A stretch of 27,947 nt of DNA, from positions 1 to 27,947 of the forward strand of contig DASYAE010000276.1 of assembly GCA_036501535.1 (NCBI GenBank), given 5' to 3'. Source of the DNA: DASYAE01 sp036501535. GTDB taxonomy: Bacteria; Actinomycetota; Actinomycetes; Streptomycetales; Catenulisporaceae. A program made the position numbers and the translations under genes. Every line of letters begins with the position of its first letter. Position 1 is the stretch's first letter. The notes below the pieces were generated by a model, which searched no databases, had not been told where the DNA came from, and saw only the letters and a list, made by a program, of their open reading frames with translations. Positions 1-6,159 of the stretch are shown here, in pieces.

Positions 1-35
1 CCCCCCCGCCCGGGTGCATTGAGGCGCGGCGGATG

Positions 36-434
36 TCAGATCCGTTCGACCGTAACGCCCGGCCCGCACAGGACTGTCATGTCCTCGACGTCCGAGGTCA
101 CCACGGTTACCGGGCCGTACGCCGTCAGCCGCGCGATCGCGGCCACGGACGCATCGATCGCGTATTTGTGTCCGTGCAGGTCGCCGGCCTGACGCAGGAG
201 CCGGGTGGCCAACCGGGCGACCTTTTCGTCGACGTCCTCGATCTTCATCTGGGAAAGCACCCAGGAGAGCCGTTCGGAGCGCACCTTCCGGCGGTCGGCC
301 TCGATGATGGTCATGGCGCAGACGGCGATGCGCGCTCGTTCCTGCCCCGCCATGGCCAGGAAGGCGGTCGACCACTGCGTGTTTCGCACGATCTGCGACA
401 GCCCCTCACAGTCCAGAAGAAGCGTGCCGTTCAT
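36..434 (-). CDS. PIN-domain ribonuclease toxin (VapC-like)
   Basis: A 132-residue PIN-domain protein, the usual size for a VapC-type RNase toxin, which in this family cleaves tRNA or rRNA in a metal-dependent way. The acidic active-site residues fall in the expected order: D8 (LLLDCEGL), E45 (MTIIEAD), D94 (YAIDAS) and D115 (VTSDVED). I chose the ATG at 434 because it overlaps the upstream gene's stop as ATGA; an in-frame GTG at 443 is possible but lies inside that gene. It is the last gene of a three-gene minus-strand cassette. The PIN fold is seen by motif; toxin activity is inferred from the neighbours. A non-toxin PIN nuclease cannot be excluded. Confidence 0.82.
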   Translation of the reverse strand: MNGTLLLDCEGLSQIVRNTQWSTAFLAMAGQERARIAVCAMTIIEADRRKVRSERLSWVLSQMKIEDVDEKVARLATRLLRQAGDLHGHKYAIDASVAAIARLTAYGPVTVVTSDVEDMTVLCGPGVTVERI

Positions 435-802
435 CGGCGCCACCCCCGCGTGTACCGCTGCCGGAACGCCTCTACGGCGACCGGATCGGCCGGACCGTGC
501 TCCGCCTCGGCCGCCGCGAGAAGCGCCGCGATGCCGTCGGCGCTGAACTTCTCGGCGATGGCGGCGCGGACGAACTGCGACTCCTCCCCGCGGGGAACGA
601 GCGTACGCAGGAGGGCGAGTGTCTCAGGGCTGAGGCCGAAGGTCATCGGGACGTGGATCAGACCTTCGTCGAGGGGGTCCGGCCGATCATCGTCCACGGT
701 GGCGATGGTAGGCGGTGGCACGACAGCGGGCGGAGTCCTTTTCCCGGGCTTGCGCCGTGGCGACGCCTTCTTCGCGGTGGTCGTCGGTTCGGCGAGGGTC
801 AT
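431..802 (-). CDS. Ribbon-helix-helix (CopG-like) protein, probable antitoxin for the PIN toxin
   Basis: A 123-residue protein with a basic, proline-rich, disordered N-terminus (residues 8-48, KKASPRRKPGKRTPP). This is followed by a ribbon-helix-helix-like segment at about 50-87: strand IHVPMTFGL, helix PETLALLRTLV, then the RGEESQFVRAAIAEKF pattern typical of CopG/RHH antitoxins. The tail (88-123) is helical and ends in a basic stretch (RQRYTRGWRR), a plausible toxin-wrapping region. Its stop overlaps the PIN start by ATGA, and its own start overlaps the preceding VapB-like gene in the same way, so all three should be translated in a fixed ratio. It probably neutralises the PIN protein and binds the operon promoter. 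Family assignment is by pattern only. Confidence 0.7.
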   Translation of the reverse strand: MTLAEPTTTAKKASPRRKPGKRTPPAVVPPPTIATVDDDRPDPLDEGLIHVPMTFGLSPETLALLRTLVPRGEESQFVRAAIAEKFSADGIAALLAAAEAEHGPADPVAVEAFRQRYTRGWRR

Positions 803-1071
803 TCGGGCCTCTCATGGCGTTCGTTGTGCGCGTCGCGGCTCCGGCAGGGGGACACGACGAGGTCGGGCGGGTCGGGTGGCATGTCGACGCAGGTGCAGGA
901 CAGCGGGCCGTCGATGTGGCCGCGGATCCAGGCCCAGGCCGCCAAGCGGTCGGCGGGGGTACCCGTGCAGGCGAGTTTGAGCGCGCGGTGGACGGCCTCG
1001 CGGTTGCCGTTCGCGCCGAACTGGCGGCGGGCCGCCGCGAGCAGATCCCGGTCTATCCGGACGAAGGTCAT
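799..1071 (-). CDS. VapB-family-like small antitoxin/DNA-binding protein
   Basis: A 90-residue protein whose first about 35 residues (MTFVRIDRDLLAAARRQFG, then NREAVHRALKLA) match the pattern of VapB antitoxins: a short strand with a basic residue, an amphipathic helix, then a REAVxxAL helix. Residues 40-58 carry a Trp-rich helix (DRLAAWAWIRGHIDG). The C-terminus holds clustered Cys/His (CTC at 59-61, C76, H82, H86) and is not typical of VapB. The ATG at 1071 was chosen because the family-like sequence begins there and a GAGAGG lies about 10 bases upstream; upstream in-frame codons are low-complexity. It is first in the cassette and overlaps the RHH gene by ATGA. With a second RHH-like gene before the toxin, the cassette has two candidate antitoxins. 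Confidence 0.66.
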   Translation of the reverse strand: MTFVRIDRDLLAAARRQFGANGNREAVHRALKLACTGTPADRLAAWAWIRGHIDGPLSCTCVDMPPDPPDLVVSPCRSRDAHNERHERPE

Positions 1072-1096
1072 GGTTGGCCGGCCTCTCAGGGGTCGT

Positions 1097-1165
1097 ATCG
1101 AGTGACGATCTGAAGTAATGCACGGCGCTGGCCTGGCCCGCTTGCGCGTATTAACTCGATCGAGT
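1097..1165. promoter_or_regulatory. Candidate operator of the three-gene toxin-antitoxin cassette
   Basis: A perfect 12-bp palindrome, ACTCGATCGAGT, sits at 1154-1165 in the divergent region between the cassette (start 1071) and era (start 1260). Its half-site ATCGAGT recurs at 1097-1103, close to the cassette start. A palindrome with a repeated half-site suits dimeric RHH/VapB antitoxins, which usually repress their own promoters. Binding is inferred; no clear -35/-10 pair is visible for the minus strand. Confidence 0.4.
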
Positions 1166-1246
1166 GGCGGCGACGCCTGGCGGTTACTGGCGCGACGGAT
1201 AAATGGCGAGTAGCGGCGGACATATCGGAGTGCTTCGCCGGGATGG

Positions 1247-1252
1247 GACAAT
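1247..1252 (+). promoter_or_regulatory. -10-like element for a leaderless era transcript
   Basis: The hexamer GACAAT ends 7 bases before the ATG at 1260, the spacing expected if transcription begins at the A of the start codon. No convincing -35 or Shine-Dalgarno sequence is present. Confidence 0.45.
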
Positions 1253-1259
1253 GGCCGGC

Positions 1260-2411
1260 ATGAGTGAGCAGCGCCGCGGTCCGCGACCCCAGGCATCCCG
1301 TAACGCCGCGCGGAACAGCGCGCAGGCCAAGGCGGCCGAGCGCAAGGCGTCCGAGCAGCGGCGCAACCGGTCGATCGCGCAGGCCGAGCGGCGGACCACG
1401 GCGGACTCGGTGCGGGACAGGGAGCCTGCGCCGACCGCGGCGGGGCGGGCCCGGGTGGAGAACTCGCCGACGCCCGTCTCGGCCGAGGACCTGCCGGATG
1501 GCTATCGGGCCGGGTTCGCCTGCTTCGTCGGGCGGCCGAACGCGGGCAAGTCGACGCTGACGAACGCCTTGGTCGGGGCCAAGATCGCGATCACCTCCGG
1601 GCGGCCGCAGACGACCCGGCACACGGTGCGCGGGATCGTGCACCGGCCCGACGCGCAGCTGGTCCTGGTCGACACCCCCGGGCTGCACCGGCCGCGCACG
1701 CTGCTCGGCGAGCGGCTCAACGACCAGGTGCGCGCCACCTGGGCCGAGGTGGACGTGATCGGCTTCTGCGTCCCGGCCGACCAGAAGATCGGCCCCGGCG
1801 ACACCTACATCGCCCGCGAGCTGGCCCGCGTCCCGCGCACCCCGAAGGTCGCGGTGATCACCAAGACCGACACGGCCGGCAAGCAGGGCGTCGGCGAGCA
1901 GCTGCTGGCCGCGGTCGAGCTCGGCGAGCAGGCCGGCATCGAGTGGGCCGACGTGGTGCCGGTCTCCGCGGTGGCCGGCACCCAGGTCGGGCTGCTGGCC
2001 GACCTGCTGGTCGCCCGGCTGCCGCTCTCCCCGCCGCTGTATCCCGGCGGGGAGCTGACCGACGAGCCCGAGCAGGTGATGGTCGCCGAGCTGATCCGGG
2101 AGGCCGCGCTCGAGGGGGTGCGCGACGAGCTGCCGCACTCGCTGGCCGTCGCAGTCGATGAGATGCTGCCGCGGCCGGACCGGCCGAAGGACCGCCCGCT
2201 GCTCGACATCCACGCCATCCTCTACGTCGAGCGGCAGAGCCAGAAGGCCATCGTGATCGGTACCGGCGGCTCCCGGCTGCGCGACGTCGGCTCGCGGGCC
2301 CGGCAGCAGATCGAGGCCTTGCTCGGCACTGCCGTCTTCCTTGAGTTGCACGTAAAGGTCGCCAAAGACTGGCAGCGCGACCCGAAGCAGCTGCAGCGGC
2401 TCGGCTTCTGA
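1260..2411 (+). CDS. era: GTPase Era with an N-terminal extension
   Basis: Era is an essential GTPase that binds 16S rRNA and matures the 30S subunit. The P-loop is GRPNAGKS (residues 91-98), followed by the effector-region TSGRPQTTRHT, G3 DTPG and G4 TKTD (in place of NKxD). The C-terminal KH domain carries a GxxG loop (GTGG), and the protein ends with the conserved VAKDWQRDPKQLQRLGF. From the GTPase start the match to actinobacterial Era is near full length. About 85 residues precede it, rich in Ala, Arg, Gln and Lys (QAKAAERKASEQRRNRS), and are not part of the standard about 300-residue protein. I chose the ATG at 1260 because a GACAAT hexamer lies 7 nt upstream; in-frame ATGs at 1203 and 1251 are alternatives. 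Confidence 0.95.
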   Translation: MSEQRRGPRPQASRNAARNSAQAKAAERKASEQRRNRSIAQAERRTTADSVRDREPAPTAAGRARVENSPTPVSAEDLPDGYRAGFACFVGRPNAGKSTLTNALVGAKIAITSGRPQTTRHTVRGIVHRPDAQLVLVDTPGLHRPRTLLGERLNDQVRATWAEVDVIGFCVPADQKIGPGDTYIARELARVPRTPKVAVITKTDTAGKQGVGEQLLAAVELGEQAGIEWADVVPVSAVAGTQVGLLADLLVARLPLSPPLYPGGELTDEPEQVMVAELIREAALEGVRDELPHSLAVAVDEMLPRPDRPKDRPLLDIHAILYVERQSQKAIVIGTGGSRLRDVGSRARQQIEALLGTAVFLELHVKVAKDWQRDPKQLQRLGF

Positions 2412-2504
2412 CGTGCCGTCGGGCCGCGGGCGTCACAGGCCCTTGACGGTGTCCAGCATGTGAGCCGATCTCCGGCGGGGTTTCTCCCGGGCGCCGCGAT
2501 CGGC

Positions 2505-2510
2505 TACCGT
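2505..2510 (+). promoter_or_regulatory. -10-like element upstream of the leuA leader
   Basis: TACCGT matches the TAnnnT pattern and would place the transcription start around 2517, just before the putative leader-peptide ATG at 2520. A TTGACG at 2443-2448 is too distant to be its -35, so the promoter assignment is tentative. Confidence 0.35.
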
Positions 2511-2519
2511 GAAGGTGCT

Positions 2520-2567
2520 ATGTGCGCTAAGCGGCTGCTCCTTACGTGCCGCGGCGGGGCCCTGTAG
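2520..2567 (+). CDS. Putative leucine leader peptide upstream of leuA
   Basis: A 15-codon reading frame, ATG to TAG, encodes MCAKRLLLTCRGGAL. It has three consecutive leucine codons (CTG CTC CTT) and a fourth Leu just before the stop. It lies about 100 bases before leuA and its 3' part overlaps the first arm of a strong hairpin. This is the arrangement of a ribosome-stalling leader that senses charged leucyl-tRNA. Upstream regulatory RNA (leader peptides, and a conserved pseudoknot called the LEU element) has been described for actinobacterial amino-acid genes including leuA; membership here is inferred. The frame is too short to judge by coding statistics. An overlapping frame beginning GTG at 2509 also contains leucine codons, one of them TTA. 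Confidence 0.5.
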   Translation: MCAKRLLLTCRGGAL

Positions 2568-2594
2568 ACCTACAGACCGGCACCCTCGCCGCGG
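2549..2594 (+). promoter_or_regulatory. leuA leader RNA hairpins (attenuator or pseudoknot region)
   Basis: CCGCGGCG (2549-2556) is exactly complementary to CGCCGCGG (2587-2594). Nested inside is CTGTA (2562-2566) with TACAG (2571-2575) and a 4-nt loop GACC. The outer arm overlaps the leader-peptide codons, so ribosome position could decide which structure forms. No U-run follows, so control at translation or through a pseudoknot is more likely than a classical terminator. Confidence 0.5.
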
Positions 2595-2671
2595 TGATGG
2601 TTGTTGGCTCCCCTCTTGCGTACCTCCGCCGGTCGCCTTCCGTCGACTAGGCCCAGGAGTGATTCCACGCC

Positions 2672-4387
2672 ATGAACGAGCAGCAGCCCAGCAGGATGCC
2701 CATCCACAAGTACGCCCCTTTCGCCCCGGTCGCCTTAGCCGACCGCACCTGGCCTGACCAGGTCATCACGAAGGCGCCGCGCTGGTGCGCGGTGGACCTG
2801 CGGGACGGCAACCAGGCGCTGATCGACCCGATGTCCCCGGCCCGCAAGCTGAAGATGTTCGATCTGCTGGTCCGAATGGGCTACAAGGAGATCGAGGTCG
2901 GCTTCCCCTCCGCCAGCCAGACCGACTTCGACTTCGTCCGGCAGATCATCGAGGAGGGCCGCGTCCCGGACGACGTGGTCATCCAGGTGCTGACGCAGGC
3001 CCGCGAGCCGCTGATCGAGCGCACCTTCGAGTCCATCCGCGGCGCGCGGCAGGCCATCGTCCACCTCTACAACTCGACCTCCACGCTGCAGCGCCGGGTC
3101 GTGTTCGGCCTGGACCGCGACGGCATCAAGCAGATCGCGGTGGACGCCGCGCGGCTGTGCCGCAAGCTGGCCGAGCAGGCCCCGGAGACCGACGTCTTCT
3201 TCGAGTACTCGCCCGAGTCGTACACCGGCACCGAGCTCGACTTCGCGGTCGAGATCTGCGACGCGGTCAACGACGTGTGGGAGCCGACGCCGGACCACAA
3301 GGTGATCGTCAACCTGCCGGCCACCGTCGAGATGGCCACCCCCAACGTCTACGCGGACTCCATCGAGTGGATGCACCGCAACCTGCGCCGCCGCGACTCG
3401 GTCGTGCTCTCGCTGCACCCGCACAACGACCGGGGGACCGCGGCGGCCGCCGCCGAGCTGGGCTACCAGGCCGGGGCCGACCGGATCGAGGGCTGCCTGT
3501 TCGGCAACGGCGAGCGGACCGGCAACGTATGCCTGGTGACCCTGGGCATGAACCTCTTCTCGCAGGGCATCGACCCGCAGATCGAGTTCGGCGACATCGA
3601 CGAGATCCGGCGCACCGTCGAGTACTGCAACCAGCTGCCGGTGCACCCGCGCCACCCGTACGGCGGCGACCTGGTCTACACCGCGTTCTCCGGCTCGCAC
3701 CAGGACGCGATCAAGAAGGGCTTCGACCACCTCGAGCGGGACGCGAAGGCGGTCGGCAGGACCGTGGACGAGATCCCGTGGGCGGTGCCGTACCTGCCCA
3801 TCGACCCGAAGGACGTCGGCCGCAGCTACGAGGCCGTCATCCGGGTCAACTCGCAGTCCGGCAAGGGCGGCGTGTCCTACATCATGAAGCACGACTACCA
3901 GTTCGACCTGCCGCGCCGGCTGCAGATCGAGTTCTCCGGCGTGATCCAGGCCAAGACCGACGCCGAGGGCGGCGAGGTCAGCCCCGAGCAGATCTGGGCG
4001 GCCTTCGCCGACGAGTACCTGCCGGTGCCCGAGGCGCCGTGGGGCCGGTACCGGCTGGCCGGGCACCGCAGCGACGCGACCGTCGAGGGCGACATGGACG
4101 CGCAGTCGGTCTCCCTGGTGGTCGACGGGCAGCCGGTGATCGTCGAGTCGCTCGGCAACGGCCCGATCGACGCGTTCGTCGGCGCGCTGAACGACCAGCT
4201 GGGCGTCGACCTGCGGCTGCTGGACTACGCCGAGCACGCGCTCTCCTCGGGCGGCGACGCGAAGGCCGCGGCCTACGTCGAGTGCGCGGTGGACGGCCAG
4301 GTGCTGTGGGGCGTCGGCGTGGACGCGAACATCGTGACCGCCTCGCTCAAGGCCGTGGTCTCCGCGGTCAACCGCGCGTCACGCTGA
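2672..4387 (+). CDS. leuA: 2-isopropylmalate synthase
   Basis: LeuA condenses acetyl-CoA with 2-oxoisovalerate, the first committed step of leucine synthesis. The protein has 571 residues. The DRE-TIM domain begins with DLRDGNQALIDPM (residues 42-54, metal-binding D45) and contains the second signature with the H249-x-H251 metal ligands (LHPHNDRG). The C-terminal regulatory domain (about 440-571), where leucine binds, is complete and ends with a DANIVTASLKAVVSAVN helix. The N-terminal MPIHKYAPF is the usual start region for the actinobacterial form. AGGAG lies 12 nt before the ATG, a rather long spacing. Residue 22 is encoded by TTA (2735-2737), the rarest leucine codon in such genomes. Regulation is probably by the upstream leader and by feedback. 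Confidence 0.97.
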   Translation: MNEQQPSRMPIHKYAPFAPVALADRTWPDQVITKAPRWCAVDLRDGNQALIDPMSPARKLKMFDLLVRMGYKEIEVGFPSASQTDFDFVRQIIEEGRVPDDVVIQVLTQAREPLIERTFESIRGARQAIVHLYNSTSTLQRRVVFGLDRDGIKQIAVDAARLCRKLAEQAPETDVFFEYSPESYTGTELDFAVEICDAVNDVWEPTPDHKVIVNLPATVEMATPNVYADSIEWMHRNLRRRDSVVLSLHPHNDRGTAAAAAELGYQAGADRIEGCLFGNGERTGNVCLVTLGMNLFSQGIDPQIEFGDIDEIRRTVEYCNQLPVHPRHPYGGDLVYTAFSGSHQDAIKKGFDHLERDAKAVGRTVDEIPWAVPYLPIDPKDVGRSYEAVIRVNSQSGKGGVSYIMKHDYQFDLPRRLQIEFSGVIQAKTDAEGGEVSPEQIWAAFADEYLPVPEAPWGRYRLAGHRSDATVEGDMDAQSVSLVVDGQPVIVESLGNGPIDAFVGALNDQLGVDLRLLDYAEHALSSGGDAKAAAYVECAVDGQVLWGVGVDANIVTASLKAVVSAVNRASR

Positions 4388-4459
4388 CCGCACTGTCAGT
4401 AGTCTTATGAGCCCTTCGCCGTAGGACCCTTCCGCCCTGTACTGCGGACCCAATAGGCT

Positions 4460-4488
4460 GACGAGCCGAGCCGAGCGCCCGGCTCGTC
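4460..4488 (+). terminator. Possible terminator after leuA
   Basis: GACGAGCC (4460-4467) pairs with GGCTCGTC (4481-4488). An overlapping alternative stem, GAGCCG (4468-4473) with CGGCTC (4480-4485), competes with it. CCTTTCGGCTCGG follows, but there is no U-run, as is common in actinobacteria. Confidence 0.45.
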
Positions 4489-4555
4489 GGCCTTTCGGCT
4501 CGGCCCTTCTCCCGACGTCGGGCGCGACGATCCGTCCACCACGGAGGGGAACGGG

Positions 4556-5179
4556 ATGTTTTTCATCATCTGGGGCTTCAGGACCCGGTTCAAGACCATC
4601 ATGACCGGCACGTTCTTCTGCCCCCGCTGCGGCGGCGACCGGCCGTTCGAGAAGCGCATGGCCAAGCGCTGGTTCACGCTGTACTACATCCCGCTGTTCC
4701 CGACCAAGGAGCTCGGCGAGCAGATCAAGTGCGGGGTCTGCAACACCTCCTACAACCCCACCGTGCTGAACCGGCCGACCACCGGCCAGCTCTCCTCGCT
4801 GCTGATCGACGGGGTGCGCGGCCTGGTCGTGCACGTGCTGCGGACCGGCTCGATCAACTCCCCGGCCGCCCGCGAGGTGGCCGTGGCGGAGGTCGCGCAG
4901 GCCGGCCTGCCCGCCTACACCGACGCGGACCTCAACTCCGACCTCGGCGTGGTGCCCGGCGACCTCTCGCAGCTCTTCATGCAGCTCGGCTCGCAGCTCG
5001 CGGACGGCGGCAAGGAGGCGCTGATGCGGGCCGGCGCCCGGGTCGCCCTCGCCGACGGCCCGCTGACCGACATCGAGCGGCAGGTGCTGATGTCGACCGG
5101 CGCGGCGCTCGGCATGACCCCCGCGCACGCCTCCGGGATCATCGTGATGGCAGAGCAGTCCGCCCGGGCGCGGGGCTAG
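4556..5179 (+). CDS. Zinc-ribbon and TerB-like domain protein, function unknown
   Basis: A 207-residue protein. It starts with a hydrophobic stretch (MFFIIWGF), then has a four-cysteine zinc ribbon: CPRC (C22, C25) and CGVC (C59, C62), separated by an aromatic segment (WFTLYYIPLFP). The C-terminal half (about 95-207) is helical and resembles TerB-like domains, with the acidic pattern DGGKEALMRAGARVALADG followed by ERQVLMSTGAALGM. TerB-like domains occur in tellurite-resistance and membrane-stress proteins and bind metal; the function here is unknown. GGAGGGG lies about 8 nt before the ATG. It is flanked by hairpins on both sides, so it is probably its own transcription unit. Tellurite resistance should not be assumed. 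Confidence 0.75.
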   Translation: MFFIIWGFRTRFKTIMTGTFFCPRCGGDRPFEKRMAKRWFTLYYIPLFPTKELGEQIKCGVCNTSYNPTVLNRPTTGQLSSLLIDGVRGLVVHVLRTGSINSPAAREVAVAEVAQAGLPAYTDADLNSDLGVVPGDLSQLFMQLGSQLADGGKEALMRAGARVALADGPLTDIERQVLMSTGAALGMTPAHASGIIVMAEQSARARG

Positions 5180-5205
5180 CCAAGGACGGACCACGACGGT
5201 TTGAC

Positions 5206-5237
5206 CGGCGCCGGCTGACGTTGATCAGCCGGCGCCG
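5206..5237 (+). terminator. Strong hairpin terminator after the zinc-ribbon/TerB gene
   Basis: A perfect 13-bp stem, CGGCGCCGGCTGA (5206-5218) with TCAGCCGGCGCCG (5225-5237), closes a six-base loop. It separates the zinc-ribbon gene from recO. There is no U-run. Confidence 0.75.
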
Positions 5238-5312
5238 TTGCGTCCAGGAAGAAATCACAGCACCTTCACAGTTGAGAGCCCTCGACCGGGCCGGATGGTC
5301 CGGCGCTCGTGG

Positions 5313-5318
5313 CAGAAT
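5313..5318 (+). promoter_or_regulatory. -10-like element for a leaderless recO transcript
   Basis: CAGAAT ends 6 bases before the GTG at 5325, which itself begins the conserved RecO sequence. No Shine-Dalgarno sequence is present. Confidence 0.5.
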
Positions 5319-5324
5319 CGGTGT

Positions 5325-6071
5325 GTGAGCCTGCATCGTGCCGACGGGATCGTGCTGCGCACCCAGAAGCTCGGCGAGGCGGACCGCATCATCACCCTGC
5401 TGACCAAGGAGCAGGGCCGGGTCCGCCTGGTCGCCAAGGGGGTGCGGCGCACCACGTCCAAGTTCGGCGCCCGGCTCGAGCCGTTCGCGCACGTCGACTT
5501 CCAGGTCTTCGCCAAGCCCGGCCGGGCGCTGGACATGATCACCCAGGCCGAGACCATCGAGGCCTACGGCCGGCGTATCGCGGAGGACTACAGCCGCTAC
5601 ACCGCCGGCACCGCGATGCTGGAGACCGCGGAGCGGCTCACCGACGCCGAGGGCGAGCCGGCGGTGCAGCAGTACCTGCTGCTGCTCGGCGGCCTGCGCG
5701 CGCTGACCGGCGGGGAGCACGCGCCCGGGCTGGTGCTCGACGCGTTCATACTGCGCTCGCTGGCGGTGGCCGGCTACGCGCCCTCGTTCCACGACTGCGC
5801 CGGGTGCGGCGCCGAGCCGGCCGAGGCCGCGCCCTGGCGCTTCTTCAACGTGCAGAGCGGCGGCGTGGTCTGCCCGAGCTGCAAGCCGCCCGCCTGCGCG
5901 GTGCCGCACCGGGCCACCCTCGACCTGCTCGGCGCGCTGCTCGCAGGGCACTGGGAGGCCGCGGACGCGAGCGAGGACCGGCACCGGCGCGAGGGCAGCG
6001 GCCTGGTCGCCGCGTATCTGCAGTGGCATGTCGAGCGCGGGCTGAGATCGCTGCGGCTGGTGGAGCGGTAG
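5325..6071 (+). CDS. recO: DNA repair protein RecO
   Basis: RecO anneals SSB-coated single strands and helps load RecA in the RecFOR pathway. From the GTG the protein is 248 residues, the family's usual length. It opens with the OB-fold sequence SLHRADGIVLRTQKLGEADRI, then RLVAKGVRRTTSKFG. The C-terminal domain has a four-cysteine zinc site, CAGCG and CPSC, about 30 residues apart. In-frame codons extend upstream to 5238 but are not conserved and begin inside the preceding terminator, so GTG 5325 is preferred, supported by CAGAAT at leaderless spacing. It lies 88 bp before uppS, a common actinobacterial pairing. Confidence 0.94.
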   Translation: MSLHRADGIVLRTQKLGEADRIITLLTKEQGRVRLVAKGVRRTTSKFGARLEPFAHVDFQVFAKPGRALDMITQAETIEAYGRRIAEDYSRYTAGTAMLETAERLTDAEGEPAVQQYLLLLGGLRALTGGEHAPGLVLDAFILRSLAVAGYAPSFHDCAGCGAEPAEAAPWRFFNVQSGGVVCPSCKPPACAVPHRATLDLLGALLAGHWEAADASEDRHRREGSGLVAAYLQWHVERGLRSLRLVER

Positions 6072-6159
6072 GCGGCGGGGCGGGCAGCAGCGCAAGTGGT
6101 GGGAGCGCCGCCGGAGCCGCGGCCGGCGCACGTGTGACGGAACCGAAGGAATACGAACC

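Noticed and set aside
2509..2757. An 82-codon frame starting GTG 2509 in the leuA leader
   Set aside because: Its start overlaps the probable -10 element and it runs into leuA in another frame; the MCAKRLLLT frame is a better leader peptide.
2735..4237. A 500-codon open frame antisense to leuA
   Set aside because: It mirrors leuA's codon structure, has Val/Asp/Leu-rich composition without motifs, and no start signals. It is a shadow of a high-GC gene.
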